Positions 1 through 5,912 of a stretch of DNA of 9,295 nt are shown here, piece after piece. How positions within the stretch are numbered: position 1 is the first letter of the stretch; every line of letters starts with the position of its first letter. The translations under genes and the position numbers were made by a program. Location of the stretch: contig JBJTMY010000126.1 of NCBI GenBank assembly GCA_046073825.1, forward strand, positions 1 through 9,295. Reading direction: 5' to 3'. The notes under the pieces were generated by a model. It did not search any database and had not been told where the DNA came from. It saw only the letters and a list, made by a program, of their open reading frames with translations. This DNA is from CAINEC01 sp046073825. GTDB lineage: Bacteria; Bacteroidota; Bacteroidia; AKYH767-A; OLB10.

Positions 1-47
1 CGCAAAAATCTTTAGGATCCAGATGATGATCAAGCATGATTTTTGCG
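1..47. repeat. Inverted 27-bp segment flanked by 10-bp inverted repeats
   Basis: Bases 1-10 (cgcaaaaatc) are the exact reverse complement of bases 38-47 (gatttttgcg). Between them, 11-37 reads in the gene's frame as FRIQMMIKH, but its reverse complement reads MLDHHLDPK in the same frame. With the arms included, the flipped version gives AKI-MLDHHLDPK-DFC, exactly the conserved DHH motif expected just before DFCDF. The segment is therefore inverted relative to a functional gene. Because the spacer is 27 bp and the repeats are symmetric, flipping keeps the frame. The left arm ends exactly at the window edge, which favours a fold-back artefact at a contig end; a real invertible element is the alternative. 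Confidence 0.85.
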
Positions 48-667
48 ATTTTACTTTTTCTTTTCCAAGTGTCGGATCTACGTGTGAATTAATCGTACAT
101 TTTATTGAAGCTATGGATGGCCTTTCATTAATAACGATGGACAGTGCTGCTTGTTTATATGCCGGTATCATGACTGATACAGGGAGTTTTCGCTTTAGTA
201 GCGTTACTGCTGAAACTCATCGTGTAATTGGTCTTTTATTAAATACAGGTATGCGTAACGACTTTGTGCATGAAGCCGTTTATGATACATCTTCTGAAGA
301 TAGACTTCGATTTTTAGGTCATGTATTACTGAATCAGATGTTTGTTTTGAAAGAAAATAAAGCCGTTTATTTTACTTGCACAAACGCCGACATGAAAAAC
401 TTTAATCACCAATCTGGCGACTTGGAAGGAATCGTTAATTATGGCTTAAGTATAGAAGGAATTAAAATGGCCGTTTTATTTAGTGAACGCGACGGAATAA
501 TAAAAATTTCATTCCGTTCGAAAGGTGATTACTCAGTAAAAAATCTGGCTGAAAAACATTTTGAAGGTGGCGGGCATAAAAATGCAGCTGGAGGAAAATC
601 TTATTTGTCGTTGGAAGAAACCATAATTAAGTTTAAAAATTTACTTCAGAATTCAAGGCATGAATAA
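2..667 (+). CDS. DHH/DHHA1 phosphoesterase, NrnA-like, 5' partial
   Basis: This is the C-terminal two thirds of a DHH-DHHA1 phosphoesterase of the NrnA type, known to degrade short oligoribonucleotides or pAp; the substrate here is inferred from family. From position 38 the reading is typical: DFCDF, then PSVGSTCELI, then the metal-site segment GIMTDTGSFRFSS (about codons 48-60 counted from the ATG at 23), then the DHHA1 substrate loop GGGHKNAAGG (codons 182-191) near the end. The N-terminal DHH domain lies outside the window. The frame is open to base 2, so the ATG at 23 is not a true start. Codons over 11-37 read FRIQMMIKH, which does not fit the family, whereas the reverse complement of the same bases reads MLDHHLDPK, the expected DHH motif; see the inverted segment entry. 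The stop overlaps the next start by 8 bp, suggesting translational coupling. Family call is firm; the first 37 bases are suspect. Confidence 0.88.
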   Translation, partial: AKIFRIQMMIKHDFCDFTFSFPSVGSTCELIVHFIEAMDGLSLITMDSAACLYAGIMTDTGSFRFSSVTAETHRVIGLLLNTGMRNDFVHEAVYDTSSEDRLRFLGHVLLNQMFVLKENKAVYFTCTNADMKNFNHQSGDLEGIVNYGLSIEGIKMAVLFSERDGIIKISFRSKGDYSVKNLAEKHFEGGGHKNAAGGKSYLSLEETIIKFKNLLQNSRHE

Positions 668-1226
668 ACGCTCTCTCTCTCCTTTACTTTTTTCAATGGC
701 CATATATCTGCTTATTTCCTCGTGCAGTGGAACAGACAATACTGGTGAAAAAGACAAGGAGGTAATATATAACGGGGGGGGGCAAGTGCAAACAAAAGAC
801 AGAGAATCATTGATTGATCGCAATAAGAAAATGATATTGTTGGAGCAAGAAAAAATAGATTCTTTCCTATTAAAAAACCAATTGATAATGGATGAAACTA
901 AAACGGGCATTCATTATAAAATTGAAGTGACGGGCAATGGAGAAAAACCCAAAACACTCGACGAAGTATCTCTAAAATACAAATTAAACTTACTGGATGG
1001 AACGTATTGTTATTCTAGCGATAGTTCTGGCGTTTTACAATTAAAAATTGGTCAGAGTGATGAACCTACTGGTCTTCAAGAAGTACTCCAAGAAATTCCC
1101 CGAGGATCAAAAGCAAAAATTATTATTCCATCTTATTTAGCGTATGGATTAAGTGGAGATGGCGATAAAATAGGAGGAGGAGAAAGTTTAGTTTATACCA
1201 TTGAATTATTAAAAGACAAAAAATAA
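660..1226 (+). CDS. gldI: GldI-like FKBP-type peptidyl-prolyl isomerase lipoprotein
   Basis: A 188-residue lipoprotein: basic start, hydrophobic stretch, then a lipobox ISSC with the lipidated cysteine at residue 22. A Lys/Asp/Glu-rich linker (about 23-80) leads into one FKBP domain (about 83-185). FKBP hallmarks seen are GLQEVLQEIPRGSKAKIIIP (138-157), the SYLAYG segment (158-163) and a closing GGGESLVYTIELL strand (172-184). Family knowledge: GldI is a gliding-motility lipoprotein of Flavobacteriia, thought to help fold periplasmic or outer-membrane proteins, including type IX secretion parts. The symbol rests on lipoprotein architecture, lineage and placement next to a DHH phosphoesterase and a second FKBP, an order I recall from Flavobacteriia. 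It could be a general FKBP lipoprotein instead. The ATG overlaps the upstream stop by 8 bp. Codons 39-41 are a run of nine G (774-782) in the linker, odd in such AT-rich DNA. Confidence 0.82.
   Translation: MNKRSLSPLLFSMAIYLLISSCSGTDNTGEKDKEVIYNGGGQVQTKDRESLIDRNKKMILLEQEKIDSFLLKNQLIMDETKTGIHYKIEVTGNGEKPKTLDEVSLKYKLNLLDGTYCYSSDSSGVLQLKIGQSDEPTGLQEVLQEIPRGSKAKIIIPSYLAYGLSGDGDKIGGGESLVYTIELLKDKK
774..782 (+). repeat. Nine-G homopolymer inside the gldI-like gene
   Basis: Nine consecutive G encode Gly-Gly-Gly at residues 39-41, between the lipobox and the FKBP domain. A change of one or two G would shift the frame before the isomerase domain, so tract slippage could switch the protein off. This is a candidate phase-variable tract, but also a common place for sequencing length errors. 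The in-frame length here gives an intact 188-residue protein. Confidence 0.9.
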
Positions 1227-1232
1227 CCAACC

Positions 1233-2105
1233 ATGATTAGTAAACATTTTAAATTTCAATTTTCTGTTGTTTTGTTCATCGCATTTTTAGCTGTGATGAG
1301 TGCCTGTAATAAAAACGGTTACGAAAAAACAGAAAGTGGATTAGAATATAAAATCATCGAATCTAAGAAAGGTCGCAAGCCCAAATTGACAGATATTTTA
1401 AGGATGAACATTAAGTTTATCAGTCAATCTGATTCTACCTTTGCTAATGGAGAAAAATACATTACCGAATTATTTCAACCGGCATTCAAAGGAGGTCTTG
1501 AAGAAGGTTTTGCACTAATGACGGAAGGAGATTCTGCAAGTTTTTTAATTCCTTCAGATTCTGTTTTCAAATATATTTTCAAGCAAGCAATGCCAACGTT
1601 TATTAAATCAGGTGAAAAGGTGCGCATTGAAGTTCGCTTGTTAGAAGTAAAAACCAAAGACGAATTTGAAAAGTTAGCTACTCAGGAAATGAATGGATAC
1701 ATTCAACAAGATAAGTTAGAAATTGAAAATTATTTAAATCAAAATAGTCTGCCAGGCACAGCTGTTCAACCAGGATTTTATTTCTTGATTTTAAAGGAAG
1801 GAGAAGGTAATTTCCCCTCGGCAGGTGACACTGTTAGAATTCGATTTACTGCGAAACAAATAACAGGACAAATTTTTGAGTCGACAGCGCAAATAGGAAA
1901 AGACTTTCAATACGTATTAGGAGCGCCAGAAGTCCCAACAATATGGAACATAGCAACTGCCAACTTACGCATTGGAGGTGTTTATCGTATTATTGTTGAC
2001 ACGAAGAATAGAAAAGGATTACCAGGCACGAATAAATTAAAAGGACCTGGCTCGGTAATTTACGATGTAGAACTAATTGCTATCAATGAAAAAGCCTCCG
2101 TATAA
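1233..2105 (+). CDS. Lipoprotein with two diverged FKBP-type domains
   Basis: A 290-residue predicted lipoprotein. A long hydrophobic N-terminus ends in MSAC with the lipid-acceptor cysteine at residue 25, followed by a short polar linker. Two FKBP-like units follow. The first spans about 35-140 (SGLEYKIIE, later FKGGLEEGFALMTEGDSASFLIPSD, then GEKVRIEVRLLEV); in full it is best read by position 85-139. The second spans about 178-285 (GFYFLILKEGEG, GDTVRIRFTAK, TANLRIGGVYRIIVDTK, GPGSVIYDVELI). A charged helical stretch (about 141-171) joins them. Both lack much of the usual aromatic pocket; the second replaces the IPxxLAYG segment with VDTKNRKGLPG, so chaperone or scaffold activity is as likely as isomerase activity. 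It starts 6 bp after the gldI-like stop and is probably co-transcribed with it. Its stop codon lies inside the loop of the terminator hairpin. Confidence 0.78.
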   Translation: MISKHFKFQFSVVLFIAFLAVMSACNKNGYEKTESGLEYKIIESKKGRKPKLTDILRMNIKFISQSDSTFANGEKYITELFQPAFKGGLEEGFALMTEGDSASFLIPSDSVFKYIFKQAMPTFIKSGEKVRIEVRLLEVKTKDEFEKLATQEMNGYIQQDKLEIENYLNQNSLPGTAVQPGFYFLILKEGEGNFPSAGDTVRIRFTAKQITGQIFESTAQIGKDFQYVLGAPEVPTIWNIATANLRIGGVYRIIVDTKNRKGLPGTNKLKGPGSVIYDVELIAINEKASV

Positions 2106-2116
2106 ACAGAGGCTTT
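2091..2116. terminator. Bidirectional intrinsic terminator between convergent genes
   Basis: An 8-bp perfect stem, aaagcctc (2091-2098) with gaggcttt (2109-2116), encloses a 10-nt loop. It lies between the end of the FKBP lipoprotein gene (+, stop at 2103-2105 inside the loop) and the end of the oxoamine synthase gene (-, stop at 2139). Read on the minus strand the stem is followed at once by a T run (gaggctttttc), a good intrinsic terminator. On the plus strand the tail is weaker (taaataaacttttt). The plus-strand gene's last codons form the left arm. Confidence 0.75.
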
Positions 2117-2138
2117 AAATAAACTTTTTAATAACAAA

Positions 2139-3389
2139 CTACGAGATAGAAGTAACGATTTTATCTACGTTATACTTACCGGCTTGAAGGTTTTTCTTTA
2201 TATCCTTAAATGCATTAATAGTGTAATTTACATCTTCAAGTGTATGAACTGCGGTTGGAATCAAGCGTAACATAATAACTCCTTTTGGTACTACTGGATA
2301 AACCACCATCGAACAGAAAATGTCGTAGTTTTCACGTAAATCTAAAATAAGGTTTGTTGCTTCCGGAATCGTTCCATTGAGATAAACCGGGGTAACAGGA
2401 GAATCGGTATTCCCTAATTCAAATCCTTCCGCCTTCAATCCTGATTGAAGAGCATTGGTAATCTCCCATAATTTATTTTTCAATTCAGGTTGGGTTCTTA
2501 ACAACTCAAGGCGCTTCAACGCTCCAATTACGAGTGGCATTGGTAACGACTTTGCAAAAATCTGTGAACGCATATTGTAACGCAAGTATTCAACAACTTG
2601 TTCCTCGCTGCTGATAAAGGCGCCGATTAAAGCCATCGACTTTGCGAACGTTCCAAAATAAATATCTACACCATCTTGCACACCTTGATGTTCTGCAGTT
2701 CCTGCACCCGTTTTTCCCATTGTTCCAAATCCGTGTGCATCATCTACGAACAAACGGAAATTAAACTTCTGCTTTAACTCAACAATTTCTTTTAATTTAC
2801 CTTGATCACCAGACATTCCAAAAACACCTTCAGTGATTACTAAAATTGCACCGTTAGTATTTTCAACTAGTTTCGTTGCTCTTTGCAATAGCTTTTCAAG
2901 ATTAGCAATATCGTTGTGAGGATACACGAAGCGTTTACCCATGTGAAGACGTAATCCATCGATGATACAAGCGTGCGCTTCTGAATCATATACAATCACA
3001 TCGTGACGATCAACTAATGCATCAATCGCACTCACCATTCCTTGATACCCAAAGTTCAACAAAATTGTATCTTCCTTACTCATAAAGCTAGATAGTTCAG
3101 CCTCTAATTTCTCATGAGGATTTGAATTTCCAGACATCATGCGTGCTCCCATAGGCAAAGCAAACCCATACATACGAGCACCTTCTTCATCTGCCTTGCG
3201 CACTTCAGGATGATTAGCTAAACCTAAGTAATTGTTCAAACTCCAAACTAATCGCTCTTTGCCTCGGAAAATCATTTTATTAGAAATATCTCCTTCTAAC
3301 TTTGGAAATGTAAAATAGCCATGAGCATCTTTCGCATGCATTCCTAATGGACCACGGTTTTGCTTAATCTTTTCAAATAAATCAATCAT
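2139..3389 (-). CDS. Alpha-oxoamine synthase (serine palmitoyltransferase / cysteate acyltransferase type)
   Basis: A PLP-dependent enzyme of the alpha-oxoamine synthase family, which joins an acyl-CoA or acyl-ACP to an amino acid with loss of CO2. With the start at 3389 it has 416 residues. Seen: SLNNYLGL (50-57), the cofactor-stacking His in DSEAHACIIDG (His139), the PLP-binding FVDDAHGFG (Asp216, His219) and the Schiff-base lysine in GTFAKS (Lys250). The 31-residue step from His219 to Lys250 matches known serine palmitoyltransferases. In Bacteroidota such enzymes start sphingolipid synthesis (serine) or sulfonolipid/capnine synthesis (cysteate); glycine C-acetyltransferase is less likely. 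Sequence alone does not settle the substrate. The frame extends to a GTG at 3443, but that codon overlaps the -10-like box at 3443-3450, and similarity begins at MIDLFEKIKQ, so the ATG at 3387-3389 is preferred. Single gene, convergent with the FKBP lipoprotein and divergent from bamD. Confidence 0.86.
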   Translation of the reverse strand: MIDLFEKIKQNRGPLGMHAKDAHGYFTFPKLEGDISNKMIFRGKERLVWSLNNYLGLANHPEVRKADEEGARMYGFALPMGARMMSGNSNPHEKLEAELSSFMSKEDTILLNFGYQGMVSAIDALVDRHDVIVYDSEAHACIIDGLRLHMGKRFVYPHNDIANLEKLLQRATKLVENTNGAILVITEGVFGMSGDQGKLKEIVELKQKFNFRLFVDDAHGFGTMGKTGAGTAEHQGVQDGVDIYFGTFAKSMALIGAFISSEEQVVEYLRYNMRSQIFAKSLPMPLVIGALKRLELLRTQPELKNKLWEITNALQSGLKAEGFELGNTDSPVTPVYLNGTIPEATNLILDLRENYDIFCSMVVYPVVPKGVIMLRLIPTAVHTLEDVNYTINAFKDIKKNLQAGKYNVDKIVTSIS

Positions 3390-3442
3390 TGTATTTTTAA
3401 ATTTTGTTTTAATTCGAGATTTTGATTCCTCAAAGGTGACCA

Positions 3443-3450
3443 CAAAATTA
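3443..3450 (-). promoter_or_regulatory. Bacteroidota -7 box for the oxoamine synthase gene
   Basis: On the minus strand these bases read TAATTTTG, a perfect match to the Bacteroidota -7 consensus TAnnTTTG. It predicts a transcript start near 3437 and a leader of about 45-50 nt to the ATG at 3389. No good -33 TTTG is seen; the nearest is ATTG about 15 bp upstream. The box excludes the upstream GTG as a start. Confidence 0.55.
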
Positions 3451-3481
3451 AATTTAATTGCTGAACAATTATAATATTTTT

Positions 3482-3495
3482 AACAAGTTCTTGTT
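3482..3495. promoter_or_regulatory. Inverted repeat AACAAG-TT-CTTGTT, possible operator
   Basis: A perfect 6-bp inverted repeat with a 2-bp centre in the divergent intergenic region (3390-3549). It lies about 32 bp upstream of each -7 box, roughly midway between the two promoters, which suits a dimeric regulator or just a chance AT-rich palindrome. No regulator gene is adjacent. Confidence 0.3.
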
Positions 3496-3525
3496 TAATC
3501 AGCTTTATTTAATGCGCTAATTAAT

Positions 3526-3533
3526 TATTTTTG
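3526..3533 (+). promoter_or_regulatory. Bacteroidota -7 box for the bamD operon
   Basis: TATTTTTG matches TAnnTTTG exactly and sits 16 bp before the bamD ATG, so the leader would be only about 10 nt. The -33 region around 3502-3508 has CTTTATT, a weak match to TTTG at suitable spacing. This is the only clear promoter ahead of the run bamD-omega-coaBC-porD-recN. Confidence 0.55.
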
Positions 3534-3549
3534 CCAATATTCTTATAAA

Positions 3550-4359
3550 ATGAAGAAAGGTTTTGTCTTCCTATTGTTAGTGTTTGTAATGGCTTCTTGC
3601 AGTAAGTTTCAACGACTTACAAAGAATCCTGATATGGAGGCTAAATACCAAGGAGCAGTAAAGTATTACGAAAAAAAGGACTATTACCATGCCCTTCAAT
3701 TATTTGAAGAATTGATTGCTGTTTATAGAGGCACTTCTAAGGCAGAAGATTCCTATTATTACTATGCGTATTGCACTTTTTATGTTGATGATTACCAAAC
3801 AGCGGCCTATTATTTCAACAATTTTGTTCAAACTTTCCCGAACAGTAAACATGCTGAAGAAGCGCAGTACATGTATGCCTACTGCTACTATTTAGATAGT
3901 CCTATTTCTAGTTTAGACCAGACTTCGACGTTAGAGGCCATCGAAAAATTTCAATTATTTATTAATCGTTATCCCAAAGGAGAGAAGGTCACTGAAGCAA
4001 ATAATCGCATCGACGAACTTCGTAAAAAACTGGAGGACAAAGCATTTGACATTGCAAAGCTATGGTTCGACATGGAAGAATACAAAGCTTCTGTGGTTGC
4101 ATTTGATAACCTCCTTACAGCTTATCCGGGAACTGAATACAAAGAATTGGCTCTTTTTACAATGCTAAAAGCTCAATTTATTTACGCTTCTAAAAGCGTG
4201 GAAGCAAAAAAAGAAGAGCGTTTTAAAAATACTTTGGATATCTATTACAAATTAGTAGATAATTTCCCACAAAGTCGGTATCTTCGCGACGCAGAAAAAA
4301 TATTTGATGATTCTAAAACTGAAATAAAGAAATTAGAAAATCAAGTAAAACACTCTTAA
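3550..4359 (+). CDS. bamD: Outer membrane protein assembly factor BamD (lipoprotein)
   Basis: A 269-residue TPR-rich lipoprotein, the usual BamD size. The signal peptide ends in MASC with the lipidated cysteine at residue 17. Helical repeats follow: YQGAVKYYEKKDYYHALQLF (33-52), the Tyr-rich YYYYAYCTFYVDDYQTAAYYF (69-89), FVQTFPNSKHAEEAQYMYAY (92-111), and repeats near 163-195 and 205-240. The stretch DSPISSLDQTSTLEAIEKF (116-134) with FINRYPKGE is the BamD hallmark (SP..DQ..T..AI..F..F...YP). BamD is the essential periplasm-facing lipoprotein partner of BamA in inserting beta-barrel proteins into the outer membrane. It heads a five-gene run with its own promoter. The spacer to the omega gene is 26 bp with no hairpin. 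Start chosen because the ATG directly precedes a classical lipoprotein signal. Confidence 0.9.
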   Translation: MKKGFVFLLLVFVMASCSKFQRLTKNPDMEAKYQGAVKYYEKKDYYHALQLFEELIAVYRGTSKAEDSYYYYAYCTFYVDDYQTAAYYFNNFVQTFPNSKHAEEAQYMYAYCYYLDSPISSLDQTSTLEAIEKFQLFINRYPKGEKVTEANNRIDELRKKLEDKAFDIAKLWFDMEEYKASVVAFDNLLTAYPGTEYKELALFTMLKAQFIYASKSVEAKKEERFKNTLDIYYKLVDNFPQSRYLRDAEKIFDDSKTEIKKLENQVKHS

Positions 4360-4385
4360 TAAACTATCAATAATTCATTCCAAAC

Positions 4386-4709
4386 ATGGCAAACTATAAA
4401 TCTTCTACCAACACTACTGTAACTCGCGACCTGTTGAATTTTGAAGAAAAGACAGGAAACATTTACGAATCAATCGTTGTTTTGTCTCGTCGTTCAAATC
4501 ATATTGCAGCGGAGATGAAGGAAGAATTGACAGATAAATTATCTGAATTTGCTTCAGCAACAGATAACTTAGAAGAGATTTTCGAAAACCGTGAACAAAT
4601 TGAAATTTCTAAACACTATGAGCGTTTACCAAAACCTACTTTGGTAGCTATTCAAGAGTTTTTAGATGGAAAAATCTATCATAGAAATCCAACAAGAGAA
4701 CAAGAATAA
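4386..4709 (+). CDS. rpoZ: RNA polymerase omega subunit, Bacteroidota type
   Basis: A 107-residue protein of the Bacteroidota RNA polymerase omega family (Rpb6-like). Seen: GNIYESIVVLSRRSNHI (24-40), equivalent to the omega helix that carries the R/K-x-x-x-I pattern, then KEELTDKLSEFASATDNLEEIFENREQIEISKHYERLPKPT (45-85), and the closing AIQEFLDGKIYHR (88-100), like the family's AL.E...GKI end. Omega stabilises the polymerase beta' subunit and aids assembly. The location between bamD and coaBC is the order I know from many Bacteroidota genomes, and a place beside coaBC parallels the loose association of rpoZ with nucleotide and CoA genes elsewhere. It ends 6 bp before coaBC. It is far from the proteobacterial omega, so a plain similarity search could leave it unnamed; confidence rests mostly on family pattern plus synteny. 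Confidence 0.85.
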   Translation: MANYKSSTNTTVTRDLLNFEEKTGNIYESIVVLSRRSNHIAAEMKEELTDKLSEFASATDNLEEIFENREQIEISKHYERLPKPTLVAIQEFLDGKIYHRNPTREQE

Positions 4710-4715
4710 TTTTCT

Positions 4716-5912
4716 ATGCGGCTATCCGGTAAAAATATCCTGCTCGGGATTACCGGCAGCATTTCAGCATATAAAGCCGCAGACCTCTGTCGTTTGTTGG
4801 TAAAAGAAGGTGCAAATGTGCGTGTAGTAATGACGCCATCGTCAACTGAGTTTATACGTCCGTTAACACTTTCTACTTTATCTAAAAACCCTGTTTTCTA
4901 CACGATGGTTTCGGAAGAAGAAACCTGGAATAATCATGTGGAAATGGGATTATGGGCCGACCTTTTGTTAATTGCGCCCGCTTCGGCAAACACCATCGCT
5001 CACATTGCCAAAGGAATTTGCGAATCTTTACTAGATGCGGTTTATCTATCTGCAAGATGCCCCGTAATGTTAGCGCCAGCAATGGATCACGACATGTATC
5101 TGCATACTTCCACGCAAGAAAATATTCAAAGTTTAAAATCTAGAGGACATCAGATTCTTGGTCCAGCATCTGGCGAACTTGCTAGCGGATTAATTGGTGA
5201 AGGTCGTTTAGTAGAACCTTCGGAAATTGTAAATGAAGTAGTAGGCTTTTTATATGGCGAATTACCTTTAAAAGGTAAGAAGATTATTGTAACTGCAGGT
5301 CCTACCCGTGAAGCGATAGATCCTGTTAGGTATATTACCAACCATTCTACAGGTAAAATGGGAGTCGCTATCGCCAAAGAATTACTGAACAATGGTGCCA
5401 ATGTAGTTTTAATATTGGGGCCTGTTAACATGGATATACCAAGAGGTATTTCCGTCATACATGTTAATAGTGCGGCTGAAATGTATGAACAAGCAATGGT
5501 ACAATTTAAAGATTCAGTGGGGGCTGTGCTTGCAGCAGCCGTGGCGGACTATACTCCTGAAATGACCTCTACTACAAAAATCAAAAAAACGGAAGCTCAA
5601 TTTCAACTTACATTAACTAAAACAAAAGATATTGCGGCCTCGTTAGGTGAAATCAAACAATCATCACAATTTTTAGTGGGATTTGCACTTGAAACTAATG
5701 ATGAACTGCTTAATGCAAAGAAAAAATTAAAAGCGAAGAATTTAGATTTAATTATCTTAAATTCGCTAAATGATGAAGGAGCGGGGTTCGGTACAGATAC
5801 CAATAAAATCACTTTGATTACGGATACTGAAATTCAAGAACTTCCGTTAAATTTAAAAACCTCATTAGCCAAAGACATTGTAAAAAAAATAAATGCGTTA
5901 GTACATGCGTAA
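4716..5912 (+). CDS. coaBC: Bifunctional CoaBC: PPC synthetase / PPC decarboxylase
   Basis: A 398-residue fusion doing two steps of coenzyme A synthesis: joining 4'-phosphopantothenate to cysteine (CoaB) and FMN-dependent decarboxylation to 4'-phosphopantetheine (CoaC). CoaC half, about 1-180: GITGSISAYKA (11-21), catalytic His in WNNHVEMG (His74), PASANT (88-93), PAMDHDMY (121-128) and the substrate clamp GELASGLIGEGR (153-164). CoaB half, about 186-398: TAGPTREAIDPVRYITNHST (193-212), GKMG (213-216), AAAVADY (273-279), KIKK (288-291), GFALET (322-327). The clamp has Ser157 where the E. coli enzyme has Cys158 (LACG becomes LASG). Length and domain order are normal. The last 8 bp overlap porD, suggesting coupled translation. 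The ATG 6 bp after the omega stop begins right before the first beta strand, so the start is well supported. Confidence 0.94.
   Translation: MRLSGKNILLGITGSISAYKAADLCRLLVKEGANVRVVMTPSSTEFIRPLTLSTLSKNPVFYTMVSEEETWNNHVEMGLWADLLLIAPASANTIAHIAKGICESLLDAVYLSARCPVMLAPAMDHDMYLHTSTQENIQSLKSRGHQILGPASGELASGLIGEGRLVEPSEIVNEVVGFLYGELPLKGKKIIVTAGPTREAIDPVRYITNHSTGKMGVAIAKELLNNGANVVLILGPVNMDIPRGISVIHVNSAAEMYEQAMVQFKDSVGAVLAAAVADYTPEMTSTTKIKKTEAQFQLTLTKTKDIAASLGEIKQSSQFLVGFALETNDELLNAKKKLKAKNLDLIILNSLNDEGAGFGTDTNKITLITDTEIQELPLNLKTSLAKDIVKKINALVHA

Noticed and set aside
23..25. ATG at 23 as the start of a short complete phosphoesterase
   Set aside because: The frame is open to base 2, the whole DHH N-domain is missing, and this ATG exists only because the segment 11-37 is inverted.
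653..910. Minus-strand open frame opposite the gldI-like gene
   Set aside because: Overlaps a well-supported lipoprotein gene, has no recognisable domain, and its composition is that of an antisense shadow.
3446..3459. Perfect 14-bp palindrome AATTAAATTTAATT
   Set aside because: Made only of A and T in a very AT-rich intergenic region and overlapping a promoter box, so chance is a sufficient explanation.
5150..5458. Minus-strand open frame of 102 codons opposite coaBC
   Set aside because: Lies wholly within CoaBC, whose motifs are intact on the other strand; no promoter or family features.
5882..5889. Run of A near the 3' end of coaBC as a slippage or frameshift site
   Set aside because: A runs of this length are ordinary in AT-rich DNA, and both coaBC and porD read normally without a shift.
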